64,000 bases of DNA from contig CP034975.1 of the NCBI GenBank assembly GCA_004026145.2, positions 24,319,861-24,383,860 on the forward strand, read 5' to 3'. The stretch comes from Takifugu bimaculatus. Its lineage: Eukaryota; Chordata; Actinopteri; Tetraodontiformes; Tetraodontidae. Positions 20,949 through 37,286 of this stretch are shown piece by piece. A model generated the notes under the pieces. That model made no database searches, was not told the DNA's origin, and saw only the letters and a list, made by a program, of their open reading frames with translations. The translations under genes and the position numbers were made by a program. Positions within the stretch are counted from its first letter, which is position 1; each line of letters opens with the position of its first letter.

Positions 20949-23585
20949 ATGCACCAACGACAGAGAGCAGGAGCTTTGAAAAAATCGTCATCCCAAAAAT
21001 GCCCTGAAGCTCCTGCAGACAATTCCAGGGGCTCCGCCAAGAAGCACAGCATCTGCATGGTGTCAGATTTCTTCTATCCCAATATGGGCGGAGTGGAAAG
21101 TCATATTTATCAGCTTTCCCAATGTCTGATTGAAAAGGGGCACAAGGTGGTAGTTGTCACCCACGCCTATGGCAGGAGGAAGGGCGTCAGGTACCTGACC
21201 AATGGACTGAAGGTCTACTACCTCCCCCTGCAGGTCATGTATAACCAGTCCACAGCCACCACCTGCTTCCACAGTCTTCCACTGATGCGTTGTGTGTTTG
21301 TGAGGGAGCGCATCACTGTGGTGCACGCGCACAGCTCATTTTCTGCTATGGCCCACGATTCCCTGTTCCACGCAAAGACCATGGGCCTGAATACGGTACA
21401 TGTGTTGTCATTTTTGATTTTGCATCATATGGCATATTGTCGTCTCTCCGTTATGGCTAGCTAAGAGTTTTATCATTTGCAGGTGTTCACCGATCATTCT
21501 CTCTTTGGCTTTGCTGACGTGAGCTCCGTACTGACCAATAAGCTTCTCACCGTCTCACTCTGTGATACCAATCACATCATATGCGTGTCATACACGAGCA
21601 AGGAGAACACTGTGCTCCGTGCTGCTCTCAACCCGGAGATCGTGTCTGTTATTCCCAACGCTGTTGACCCTACGGACTTCACCCCTGACCCATCTTTCCG
21701 TCGAGATGACAGAATCACTATTGTTGTGATCAGCCGTCTCGTCTACCGCAAAGGTACAGAGGGAAAAAAATGAATTACTTATTCAAATTCATGCTGTTCA
21801 TGTCAACAGGAAGGAATAATTAATTTACCAACGTCATCGGTGCTAACGTTTTCATTTGTGAAAAGGCATTGACCTCCTCGGTGGAATCATCCCAGAGCTT
21901 TGCCTCAAATATCCAGATCTGCACTTCCTTATTGGTGGTGAGGGGCCAAAGAGAATCGTGCTCGAGGAAGTGAGGGAGAAATACCAACTGCATGACAGGT
22001 GTGTCTGTGTGTGCAGCAACCACAGGTCACTGATTCAGTGTTGACCTCACTGTTATATGTGCACGGTGTATTTATAGACAGACATTCTTCTGACATGTAG
22101 CTGTATAATAAGGGCCTTTTGCTCTTAGGGTGCGTCTTCTGGGAGCCTTGGAGCATAAAGATGTTCGTGGAGTTCTTGTGCAGGGTCATATTTTCCTCAA
22201 CACTTCTCTGACTGAAGCTTTCTGCATGGCTATTGTGGAAGGAGCCAGCTGTGGGCTGCAGGTTCGTGGCCGTTCACTGATGAGTGGGAGAACACAAACG
22301 GGGAGAGGAACACGGAGCGTCGTGTTTTTAACAGTCTTTCTTTGTCTGTGTATGGATTGTAACTATACATAATACCATATTTTCTATGTCAAACCAAATA
22401 TCAGAGCTGTAGTGTGATTTAAATTCAAATAGAAGTTAAGATGTCTGCAGAACAAAGGATGAGGATGGGGCAGCTCATGGCTCAGAGGACACTGGAAGTT
22501 CCAAATCATTGCCCATTACTCCAATATCATTGGATCTGGAACTTGTTAAATATATTTTCAACACTTTTTCTACTTTTGTCAGATGCAGGATGGAGTCTGA
22601 TATCTCATAATGTGTGAACGTTAAAATAAAATTGAAGAATGTGGCGTAATTAGACCTCAACAGCAGAATATTAAACACTCTAAAGCAGCCAGAAATAGCC
22701 CAAACTTCTCTTATTGCTGTAGTTTGATATATTGGTACTCACAGACCTTTCTATTGGAGAATAAAGAGAAGAAACTTGTCTTGTGTTTTCGGTTCTGCCT
22801 GAAGTGGCCAGCAGCAGTGTTCAGCGTGCTCTGAGATTAGATTGACCTTTTTAGTCTGGCTGACATGAAGACTTTTGCTGCTGTCATGGTACAAAAACAA
22901 AGATGCTTTTAAACAGTGCGGGATTACTGGATTTTCTTCTGTTTCCTAGGTGGTGAGCACTCGTGTGGGTGGCATTCCCGAGGTATTACCTGAGGAACTG
23001 ATCACGCTGTGTGAGCCGACGGTGCGCTCACTGTGCGCTGGTCTTGAGACGGTAATAGCAGCGGCAGCGTGCGGGCTCACTTCCCCCCCCTGAGTCCATC
23101 CACTCTCGGGTGCGAACACTGTACACGTGGAGAAACGTCGCAGAGAGAACGGAAAAGGTGCGTTGACCCAGAAAAACCTCTTTATGTGGAGCAGATTTAC
23201 CTACTTGTTACAGCTCAAACCTGAAACTAAGCAACTTCGATGGCTCACTGACCACAATTGAACACACACGAGTGATCTAACAGTAGCACAAATTGTGGGT
23301 TTCTTTTGTAGGTGTACTGACAGAGTATCGACCGAGGAGGTGCTTCCCCTGGACAGACGGTTGCTGAGACTCAGGTCTCACTGCGGCCCCGTGGCCGGCT
23401 CTGTCTTTGCCTTCATGGCTGTTTTGGACTTCCTTTTCCTGCTGCTTCTGCAGTGGTTGGTGCCAGACAGGGTCATGGACGTCGCCGTGGACGCCACGGG
23501 CCCCCGCAGTATGTGGGGGCAGGGTTCAAGCATGAAACTCAATGCCACAAAGGGAGCAGCAAACCCAGATTTGTTTGGGGAATGA
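20949..23585 (+). CDS. piga: Phosphatidylinositol N-acetylglucosaminyltransferase subunit A
   Basis: Catalytic GT4 subunit of the ER GPI-GlcNAc transferase, which transfers GlcNAc from UDP-GlcNAc to phosphatidylinositol in the first step of GPI-anchor synthesis. Exons: 20949-21395, 21483-21753, 21866-21998, 22129-22261, 22950-23157 and 23312-23585. The frame-restored length is about 487 residues, close to human (484). Motifs: MVSDFFYPNMGG, HIICVSYTSKEN, the E-x7-E pair in TEAFCMAIVE, and a C-terminal membrane segment (VFAFMAVLDFLFLLLLQW) followed by a short luminal tail. The two 133-nt exons match human lengths. Two disruptions are visible. Exon 5 is 208 nt (207 expected) with one extra base in C8 at 23083-23090, causing a stop. 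The last exon has one extra base at about 23317-23318 (TAC-T-GAC), also causing a stop. The following sequence is well conserved, so sequencing error is likely. Confidence 0.93.
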
Positions 23586-23903
23586 TCACATTTTGCTTTT
23601 TTTGTATAACATTGGGGATACGGTTACTGTTTCCATGGTAACAGCAGATATTGTTTACATTCCCACGTTGAAAGGGACCATTTTAATTCTTTTTTTATTC
23701 AGTGAATTTTATTTGTTTTGCATCATGAGATTAAAATACAGAGGGAATCAAAGAGCTTATCTTAATCATACATAAACAATTTGTGGTAAAAATGAAACGC
23801 TTTTCCTAAGTTGTATCACGGTGAAGCTTTTTTACCCCATATTTGTTATCACAAAATGGTATTATGATTTTCTCAGGCAATGATATGACTCCTGGACAAC
23901 TCC

Positions 23904-23909
23904 AATAAA
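23904..23909 (+). terminator. Poly(A) signal for piga
   Basis: AATAAA about 320 bp after the stop codon, followed by a T/GT-rich stretch ('tgtttttatttggcctttgg'), the usual layout of a cleavage and polyadenylation site. Confidence 0.65.
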
Positions 23910-24838
23910 GAATAGTGTTTTTATTTGGCCTTTGGTTTCATTTTTGCGACACTGAAGCTTCTACAAACCTTTTATAGGAGACAACTTGTCTAAAGGTTCT
24001 TCCACAACAATTTACAATTGCTAATGTCTCTGGAATGAAGGTGGCGGCCTCCGTTAGGCCCCGCAAAAGTCCCATTGGGGGAGGTTGTTGTCGTGGAGAC
24101 AGGCACCCACCGTCTACCTTGGAAAATGAAAGTTTGTGCAGTGGAAAGACACCTAGTGATGTGAAACAGGAGGTGATGGGGTGAGATACGGTGGCTTTCA
24201 TAGGCAACAGCTGGCATTTGCATAACAATGTGGATTGGAGCAGTCTGGTACTGCTCATTAAAGCCTTTTCATACTCGTCAGTGTGGTGGGGGGATGGAAC
24301 AAAATCTGACTCTTTTAAATCAAATCTGGGCGTGTTAGTGGCTGAAACAGCTGGTTTCAGCCACTGTTGGTTATAGTTTGGCCTGACTGTGGGGAATTCT
24401 AGTAATTATTAATTTATGGAAGTTTTAGATTAGTTTCTTACCAACATCAAATGTGCATTTTTCACAAACCACGTAAGAACTGGGGGTGGAACACTGTCCC
24501 AGTGAACAGGTTTAGAGATAAATGGAGTCAAATGTTCTTTCTACGCCCGTTTACAGTATCTAGAGTGTGAAACTCCACGTGCACATGCTCTGGTAACGGG
24601 AGCGGTTTGTGTGGACACGTTCTTTATTCAAGGTTGCAAATTGGCGTCGGCCAACTATTGTTATGCACACACAGTAGACTACATCCATGGACGGAGACTT
24701 GGGTGGGCAGGAGGTGCCAATGTGTGGGAGGCGGCCCAGATAAGAAATGGAGGAAGGCCGAAATCTAGTTTACGTATCCGACTGGGTGAGCTTCGGTCCT
24801 CTACACTTCCTCCAGAGTTCTGCTGCTTCATTTTCATC
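23910..24838. other. piga-asb11 intergenic region
   Basis: About 0.9 kb of mixed-composition DNA with no coding similarity. The last ~200 bp before asb11, including 'gggtgggcaggaggtgcca' near 24700, presumably hold its promoter, but I see no decisive motif. Confidence 0.5.
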
Positions 24839-25734
24839 ATGGCTGCTGTACAAACTGAGCCTTCACACTTCTCGCAGTCTTGGCAGAGGCCTTTTTCCAT
24901 CTATGGGGGATTGACTTGTAACTCTCTGATGGCTGGTAGGTTCTTTCTTTGTCTCTGACACATTCTCCTCCTTTTTTCATTGTTTTCAAGTGAAACCAAA
25001 TTCTTAAAAGAATAATCTCTAAAACATCAGAGTGTGGTTTAACTTTGGATTAAAGGCTTCTCTCTAATCTGTGTGATGGGAAATGAAGAGTTACATTTTG
25101 TGAATTAGATTTTGAAATTGTCAGAGCTGGGATCGGTTTAATTCAAAGTCTGTCTGTCCACGTTGGCTCCAGACTCCTGGTCGGACAGGACTCCTCTCCA
25201 CGACGCTGCATACCAGGGCAGACTGCTCACCCTCAGAACACTCATCAGTCAGGTGAAAACTGTCTTTCCTTCACAATATACCACAGATATTCAAGCCCCA
25301 TAATTCACAACATGTGCATGTTTGTATCTGACAGCATTTCCGCATCCGTCCTGTAGGGCTTTCATGTCGACACGCTCACCATGGACCTAGTTTCTCCCCT
25401 ACACGAGGCTTGCCTTGGCGGCCATTACGCCTGTGCCATGTTCCTGCTGGAGAACGGTGCAAATGTAAGAACCTTTCAGGCTCATTTCCACTCTATGTGT
25501 AAAGCGTTTAAAATCACTTTGTTATGGAGAATACACAACCTAACGTCTGCGACGTACAAGTGCACAACAAAGCTGTTTGATATTGTCAGTTTCCAAATGC
25601 TGCAAGATGATTTGTAATATATACTTTAATTGTTAAATTTGAAAAATGCTGATGTCTGAAAAGATGTGTGAAAATGAATGTGCAAATTCTGACAGACTAG
25701 ACTTTTTAACGCATGGCCACAACACACACACACG

Positions 25735-25787
<53 letters not shown>

Positions 25788-27594
25788 ACATGCTCTGCTA
25801 GATTAGTGAAAGAATGCACCCCACTATCTGGTTTCTGATATAAAAAAAACAACTTAGGGTTTAGAATTACAATGAGCACTGTAACATACTCAGTGTTTAC
25901 CTGTTTATCATGACCAATCATATTATTAAATGCTGTATTAATATTAAAAGTAGTTGTTGATCAGTAAATGTATTCAAATATATTTTAAACACACAGCTAA
26001 GAGTATTTCTAAATGCTCTGGCTGATTTGGGTCCACTGCTCCTCTCCGGTCCCAGCTGATCACGTGTGCCTCCCTCCCAGGTAGATGCTGTGTCCACAGA
26101 TGGGGCCACTCCTCTTTTTAACTCCTGCAGTAGTGGGAGCGCCGCTTGTGTCAGAGTGCTCCTGCAGCACGGCGCCACCCTCAACACCCCTTCCCTGCCG
26201 GCCTCCCCCATCCACGAGGCCGCCAAGCAAGGTGTGTGACATGTGAAGTGCACACGTGTGTGAAGGTCTGAGGCGTCTGTGTGTGACGTTCTGGCTCTGC
26301 TGTGTGGCCCCGTCAGGTCACACGGAGTGTCTGGACCTGCTGCTGTCGTGGGGAGCTCACGCTGACGTGGAGCTGCCGGCTGTAGGGACGCCGCTGTACT
26401 CCGCCTGTGCCGCTCGGGCTGCAGACTGTGCGATGTCACTGTTGCACTCAGGTATTAGATTAATTAAAAAGCGCGATAACCATTTTGGATTTTAAAAATG
26501 TGATGTTAACAAAATCTTTGAGTCATTATCCTAATTATTATAATGAAAATCCACACTTTAATTAGTGGAGCCTCTGATGGCAAAACTGCAAGATTTAAGA
26601 GGTGGAGGCTTCATTTTATCACTATAGTGCCATATCCTGTAATTTCATGGGTTTAACTCTTGATTAATATTTCTTGTTCCTGATGTTTCTCAGCTTCCTA
26701 AAAACAACCTTGAAATCAGAGCTACTCTGCCCTTGAAGACTTTGACAAGATTTATTTTGCTTTTTAAATCATTGCCAGTGGAATCATTCTGAACCAGCCC
26801 AAGGTCTTTGATTATTGCTTCATCCTTGTAAAGGTTTCATGTCAGTTCATATCAGTGGAGTCCGCGGAGTCGGTCACAACAGCACATTTATCACCTGTGA
26901 AAACAGATGAGAAAATCCCAATTAGTGGTCGGCTGATAAAGATATCACTACTTGTTTCCTGCTCTGCTCTTGCCTCTCTGAGTTCAGAGGCATCATTTTT
27001 CTGGGATGACTAACACTCGATAGTCTAATCTGCAGAGCTGTCTGGACGTTTAAATCATTCCCGGTGATTTATGGTTGGATGTTTTATTAATGATCAGAGT
27101 TCTGGCTCAAAGTTATGTTGTAAAAGCAAATAAGTGCGTCAAAGTTACATCCTAAATGCCTGCGATGGTGTGTTGAGGTTGTTTTTATCCCTGTCAGGAG
27201 CCGATGTGGAGACAGGCTGTGGACAGGACACTCCTCTACATGCTGCAGCTCGTAGTGGAGGTGCGGACATTGTGGACCTCCTGCTGGACTTCGGAGCAGA
27301 CAGGTGGAGTCGGAACCCCGAGGGGAAAACACCGCTTGACCTTTCACCGCCCAACAGCAGCGTGAGACTTGTGCTACAGAAAAGAGGTACAGTTGTAGAT
27401 GTTTACATTTCATGTGACTGTAACCCCCAATGGTAAGATGACCCACCCCATCTGCCCCCGCCCGCCCAGGTCCCTGCTCCCTGTCGCAGCTCTGCCGGTT
27501 CTGTATTCGCCGGTGTCTCGGTCGGAGTCGCCTCCACAGAGCCTCCAGCCTCTTCCTTCCTCGCAGCATCAAGGACTTCCTGCTGTGCCAGTAA
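24839..27594 (+). CDS. asb11: Ankyrin repeat and SOCS box protein 11-like
   Basis: Substrate receptor of an Elongin B/C-Cullin 5 ubiquitin ligase. Seven exons in consistent phase: 24839-24935, 25173-25252, 25357-25464, 26081-26231, 26317-26451, 27198-27386 and 27470-27594. They encode 294 residues. About six ankyrin repeats show the usual TPLH / SPLHEACLGGH / ATPLFNSC / SPIHEAAKQGH / TPLYSAC / TPLHAAARSG pattern. The C-terminal SOCS box has a BC-box (SLSQLCRFCIRRCLGR) and a Cul5-box-like end (LPRSIKDFLLCQ). The N-terminal IYGG plus SOCS-box wording favours ASB11 over its neighbour paralogue ASB9, although the length equals human ASB9 (294). Head-to-tail position after piga matches the PIGA-ASB11-ASB9 cluster of other vertebrates. 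Only one ASB gene is present here. Confidence 0.9.
25722..25783. repeat. (CA)n microsatellite in asb11 intron 3
   Basis: Dinucleotide CA run with two GCA interruptions near its start. Confidence 0.95.
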
Positions 27595-29522
27595 CAGTCG
27601 CCTCGCTACAGCATCCAGCCCTGGTTCACGCCGCAAGGACCAAACTGGACCAGTGCTTTCATAGCGGTTCTGTAGTTTTGTCCCAGCTTTATTAGAACCA
27701 CTGTGACACCTGATAAATGTCCCTGCGCCACCGTGCTGGAGCAAAGCTGATAGATGAACATTAGCCCTCACTTTTCATCGAGAGGACATCAGCAGATGAG
27801 TGTCAGGCTGTTGATCACAGCCTCAGAACCGTTGTGTGTGTGTTTTCACACCCCTGACAGTGACTAACATGCCTGGTTTTAAATCCTTAGCTTTTAGATA
27901 TTTAACATTGAGTCACTTCAGTAAGAAATGCAGAAATTCAGTACAAGAACAGTGTTACCTGCTGGTGCTTTCACTGTTGTCTAGCATAAAACCCAGAGTA
28001 CAGCAATGTTTTAAAGGCAGGTTCTGGTCATGGATTTAAAAAAAAAACCAAAATACATCAGAGACAAGGAATCAGATTAACCTGAACTCTAATCATGAAC
28101 CTTAAGGGGAATTAAGTATCCATATTCAAATGTCAGCCTGAAAGGTCACCTTTGTAGAGGGCCTGATATCTTTCATGAACCGATGTGATTTGACATTCTT
28201 TGACCTTAAAGAGCAAAGTGAAGCGTCTGCCCTGGATCAGGAATAAATGAGGATTTTATGTGCATTTGTCTACTCTCCATAATCTTCTGCTATATCTATG
28301 AGAATTAGAAAAAGGCCCAGTCTTAAAGTTTTATACCTGTGGGCAGCTCACTGGGTAAATGGCACGCTGACATTTTGTGCAAAGACATCAGGGGAACAAT
28401 TTGGGATCCAGACTACCTGGAAAGATTGAACCCAAGAAAAGTTCATTTCTTCTGCTCTCGGGTATAAATGAAACTGACGAACCATTCAAATCTGGCAACG
28501 GTCATTTCCCCTCTTTATTTCATTGACTTTACAGATCAATTTACACAAAAAAAGTCAAGTTTTACGGCACAGCTCAAATACAATGAAAGACCACGCACAT
28601 GTCCAAAACACTGTTGAAAGACTTCAAATGTGATTAATAGGAGGAGGTTCTGTCTTAAAAGAACTGGGATTGATATTTTCTTCTTAAAATGACACGTTTA
28701 GTCAAAGTTAGAGCATAAATCTTACATTTCATTACATTTATATTTATAGTTTCTGTTACAATCAAACATGTCTCTAGGTGCTTTACAGAATCCCAGGGCC
28801 TGACCCCCAACAGGCCACAGTGGCAAGAAAAAACTCGTTTAACAGGAAGAACCTTTGAGCAGGCTGAGAGAATAAGCATAGATCATGCAAATACATTAAT
28901 TACAACAAGCTATCTTTATAATAGATGAGTGAGGTCAGCAGGTCAGAGATCAGCATGAAGTGGGCGATACATGAAACAGCATCTTTCCATCATCTTCTCT
29001 TATGAGCTCAGTCAGGAAAAGATGGAAAGATGAAAAAATGGTTTAATGTTGGTCACACCTGTTTAAATGAGAATCCCTTGATCATACAGACATGAACGGT
29101 ACAATAAATATTTTTGCATGTTGGTGGGTCACAATGAGGTATTTAAAGATGGTTCTATAGAAATGACATCAATCATCTATCTGAAACGTGTCTACCTATT
29201 TACAAATGTAGATTATAGGTCACTATGTCATTAGTAAACACATGCAGTTTCACAGAAACATGTACACAAAAACACCCAACGAATATGAGCATACATTAAT
29301 TTTACATGTGTGCATTTTAGCCAGAGGCTTTTGTGCCTGATTGAATCTGAGTCCGTGGTTGATCATCTGCTGAACTAACACTTGAGGTACTGACACTCCA
29401 AAATACAGGAATAGCAATATTATGACTAAAATGACCACTTGACAGGAACCAGTGACGGCAAAAGAAAACACTTCACTCTGAATCTGCAAGGAGGGACAAA
29501 CCAAAAGGGCTTTATTGACGTT
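27595..29522. other. asb11-grpr intergenic region with a dispersed repeat
   Basis: Convergent interval containing the 3' UTRs of asb11 (+) and grpr (-). A dispersed teleost repeat lies at about 28740-28862. A minus-strand AATAAA (plus 'tttatt' 29511-29516) sits only a few bases after the grpr stop. The rest shows no coding signal. Confidence 0.5.
28740..28862 (-). repeat. Dispersed teleost repeat (fragment)
   Basis: In reverse orientation this matches 36965-37115 ('ctcaaggtttcttcctgtta', 'cagggcctgggattctgtaa' types and an ATATAAATA tail). It is therefore a family repeated at least twice in the window. The family name is not certain to me. Confidence 0.6.
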
Positions 29523-32896
<3,374 letters not shown>

Positions 32897-35527
32897 CGCA
32901 GGACGCAGGAGGACGGATGTTTCCAGATGGGGAGCCCGATGGTGCGCGGTTTTAAGCCCTGCCGGTGTGGCGCGTCACTTCACGCACTAAGGCGCACAAA
33001 GGCTGCTGATAAGGTCTCATAGAAGCAGTAAATTTGGAGATGTGCAGCGGCACCGGGAACTCTCAAAGACGAGGGACTAGTTTGTCCGTCTGAGCACTTC
33101 CGTCTACACTCAAAAAATGTTTCTCAGTGGGATAAAAACCAACATTTAAATGGGTCCACGGATTAGATTAGAAAGGAACGTGAGGAACCAGGAGATCCTG
33201 AAGTCAATTATGACGACAATTGGACCACATTACTGCAATCTGTAACGCATATCATACACATATCTTATAATTCTGATTTATTTGTTTCACAAATGTGTTT
33301 ACCAAAGTCATTGTGCTTCGTGCAATAATTTGGATTTATGTTTTTTTTTCCTGGGTTGAAAAAAACAAACTCCCACAAGCTACAATGCTGTTGTAGAGAC
33401 ATTAAAGAGATTAACACAAGAACCTTTTTGTGGTCATTTAATATAAATTTTTAATGGCTTTACATAAAGCTGGTAGAGGAAAAAGACATTTACAGCTAAT
33501 TTAGTTCATAACTCAAATTAGTTACATATGTGATACATCTGCTGCTGCAACTTTCTAATATAAATGCAAATTGAGAATTATAGATAAGACACAAAAAATT
33601 GAAAATGGTGCTTGATTTTCACCATTTTCAATTTCTGCTCTGTAGCATTGCCTAATATGTTTTCAAAGAGCAAGAGCAAAGTGTTTATTTGCATGAAGTG
33701 AATAGTAAAACATTCATCAAAGTAAAACGGTTTTTTATCACAAACAAGACACAAACAAGCTATAAAAGATGAAGAGAAATTTGCTGCCTCCTACTTGGTC
33801 ATGGTTGGTGCATCATCAGAGCAAAATGATGTTTTTCAGACCTCTGAGAGTGACCACAAAGCCATTCTCAGTTGAGATTAAATTAAACTGTTCAGATCAG
33901 TTTTCCTCCACAAATAAATACACAGAAACGTGATTGTTGGATTTTCATCTAGTTTTTGCTCCATTTAAATGCAGTCTAACTATAACCCAGTCTCGCCCTT
34001 TGGCGTCCTTGTGGGACCTTTCAGCACTGTGTGGTTTTACAGGATTTCATTTTTATGGCACAGCTTCCAAAAATTACTCACCAACCACATACTGGGGGGA
34101 AAAGATTGGATTCGTGGGTAATTTGTTTCCCGTAATCATCTCCATCAAAATGTCTGGAGGCGGAGGAGCGTCTTCAGCACCATGGACAGCAACCAGGAGG
34201 CAAATGTCGCCATCTAGCGACCAAAATATCAAACTAACAGCTGGTAAAGGATACCAGCAAAAGGTATAAGAGGCAGGGTCTCTACCACCGCCCCCGTGCT
34301 CCCCATTTACTTATTTTGTGATGTTATGTTGAAATAAAAACCACCTTTATCGTGTGGCTTAGTAAAAAAGAACACCTGGATTTTGGAAACCTTTCTGCTG
34401 CCTACAATTCCTTTCTGCTTCAGCTGCACTCTGATTGTGGACCATTGGACACAAGATGTTTACGTGGGTTCAAGTCAGGACAGGACAATTCAATGAAACT
34501 TCATCAATACAGAAACGGCTGCCATCAACATTGTGTCCAGGGTCTTTGCAGAAACCCAGAGCCTCAACCTTGACAAATAACCGTGGCAGTGTATGTCCCT
34601 CTTGAACAGGCTCTCAAAAGGGACACTCCTCCATTCAGGCTTCACTCAGATCTGACAGGTCTCCTTGTCCCAGTCCCTGACCCACACTGCCCACGGCCTG
34701 ATGATGCACCATCATGACCTGACCTGTAGGGATGGCGTTGGTCAGGTGATGATCAGCATCTCCTCTAATCATGCTCAGAATAAAGGACAGAGGTCCAATT
34801 TTGATTTTATTAGAGAAACTTGGATCCAGTTGAGTCTCAGAGTCCTTTAGTTATTTTAACAAGCTCCAGATGGATCACCTTCTCCCACAGAACAAAACAG
34901 AGACTCCATCTTGTACCTGACACCATGGGTGTATTAATGACTCCCTTACAACCCTGATTATAGCTATTGTTTTTTTTAATCATTCTATTTAATAACCTGT
35001 TACTTTCTTTTCTGTATTAAAAGTGTTGTTCTTGTAGGGTTGTAAATGAGGTCACTTATGGACCGGATATGTTGAATACCAGATTAAACAAACCTGCACT
35101 CATTTCTTCCCCCACAGGCTAATGTCAAAAACACAAGGTTTAATCATTGTTAGGTTAAGTCAACATAATGGGATTGAAATTCTAAGATCCTGTTTTTCCT
35201 CTCAGGATGTTTCAGGTTGTTATGAATGCACCCGGGTGGGGGGGGGGGGGGGGGGTTCACCAATAATAACCACTGAAGAACTATATGTTGGTGGACAGAG
35301 GACAGCCGTCAAAGTCACGTGACAGTGAGGCTCCGTGTTGTTTCCAGACTTCAGGAGTTCAGTCGTGCACGTTGGCTGGTTGCTGGTCCTATCGGCATCG
35401 CCGCTGGCATCCAATCAGCTGCCGAACTTCCATCCAAGTGGCGTTTCCTTGGAAACCTGGAGCAGGAAGCCGCAGGTGTGTTGTTGTTGTCGTAGCCTCA
35501 GAGCTGTGCTGTTGGCGTCCGTCGGTG
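32897..35527. other. grpr-lancl3 divergent intergenic region
   Basis: The two genes are transcribed away from each other. GC-rich flanks at about 32930-33070 and 35330-35520 probably hold the two promoters. The middle is AT-rich, with a short perfect hairpin (33596-33634) and a G-run (about 35238-35256). The small ORFs here show no recognisable similarity. Confidence 0.5.
33596..33634. repeat. Short perfect inverted repeat (hairpin)
   Basis: Arms of 15 bp (aattgaaaatggtg plus one pair) separated by 9 bases ('cttgatttt'). No flanking features suggest a transposon or a terminator role. Confidence 0.7.
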
Positions 35528-37252
35528 ATGGACACCCGCTGCTTTGCAAACCCTTTCTGCGACTACAAAGGGTCGCTGCTCCCGGCTCAGAGCATCCAGA
35601 CCGTCGTGCCCATCGTCCTCGCCTCGGTCGACAAAGTCCTGAAGAAGGTTCCCGTCGACATCAGCGACTGTGACGGAGGTCTGTACGATGGGCCCGCAGG
35701 GGTGGCCTACATGCTCTATCACGTCAGCGAGTGTCCGCTCTTCTCCGACCAGCGTGACCTCTACCTCAAGACGGCCAAGCACATCATCGACCTGTCCGCC
35801 GAGTGCGCGGACGCGGAGCCGGACAAGAACATGCGCGCTGCCTTTCTGCTCGGCGGGGCGGGGATCTACGCAGTGGCCGCGATGATATACAAGTCCCTGG
35901 GTTTGGCTGACTTCGTCAAACCGCTGAGCAGATTTCGGAGCCTGTGGGAGGTGTGCGCGCCCATCAGGTTTCTGGAGTGCGGCTCGGATGAGCTGTTCGT
36001 GGGCCGGGCTGGGTATCTGTGCGCCGCCCTGGTGCTTAAACAGAAGCTGGGGATAGAGGTGAGCTCCGGGAGGGTGGCCAGCCGTCGGCTAAAATTCTCA
36101 GATTTGACGGGTACAGACACAAAAATCAAACAGCCACCTGAAGGAATCTATTAACTTCTGATGTTTCACCCTGTGGAACAAGTCTTGATTTGCACAACAG
36201 TGTCTGTTTTTACACAATTCAATCTAAAAATTAGCTTCCAGTTATAACTGACCTTTTAATAAGTCTTTTGTCCTGCAGATTCTGAGCAAGGAGCAGATTA
36301 AGTCTATCTGTCAAGCCATCATCGAGTCTGGACGACAATACGCCAGGAGGAAGAGAAAACCCTTCCCCCTCATGTACTCCTATTATGGGACAGAGTATCT
36401 GGGTAAGAGCTTCACCTATGGGGGTCATGCTGTAAGAGTTTGATGTAGGTTCATCTTTAAAGGCTGTTCTATCTTCAGTAGAGGGTCCTGCAGTGCTGAC
36501 AGGGCGACAATTAACAGGTAATTAGAGTGTGTAACGTGCCAAATTTCCTCTCCTTAACTGCATCAGATGAAGACAGCTGGAGGGCTGGAGATCCCCAGTA
36601 ACTCTCACACCAGCACCCAGTCCATAGTAAGCCTGGCCCTGATGGCCCTCTTCTGCATGAAACCAACAAGAGTGTTGAGAATGTTGAGGAGGTGAAAGGG
36701 TTCGATCGCCTGGTCGGAGGTGCTGCATGTGTTACGCTGTGATCATCCTCAAAGGACCGCTCATGGAGACGTTTTATTTCCTGAGGCGTCAGAAGGAAGT
36801 TTGCACTATTAATGTATCTCTATGATCTCTACCTATTCTCTCCTCTCCTCTCCTCTCCTCTCCTCTCCTCTCCTCTCCTCTCCTCTCCTCTCCTCTCCTC
36901 TCCTCTCCTCTCCTCCTCTCTCTCTACCCAGCCGGCCATCAGCAGGAGGGTCCTCCTACATGAGCCTGGTCCTGCTCAAGGTTTCTTCCTGTTAAAGGGG
37001 AGTTTTTCCTTGCCGCTGTTGCTTGTTGGTGGTCAGGCCCTGGGATTCTGGAAAGCACCTAGAAACAATTTTGATTGAAAGAGACGCTATATAAATAAAG
37101 ATTGATTTGATTAAAAAGCAAAGTGAAAGTGGACGTGTCCCCCCCCCAAAGTTGGTGGCCTGTTCAGGGTTTACTCTGGCCTTAAGGAAGTGGTGAGATT
37201 GGATGGATGGACGGACGGACGGACGGACGGACGGACGGACGGACGGAAGGAC

Positions 37253-37286
<34 letters not shown>

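Noticed and set aside
25918..26439. 173-codon minus-strand ORF
   Set aside because: Antisense shadow of asb11 exons 4 and 5.
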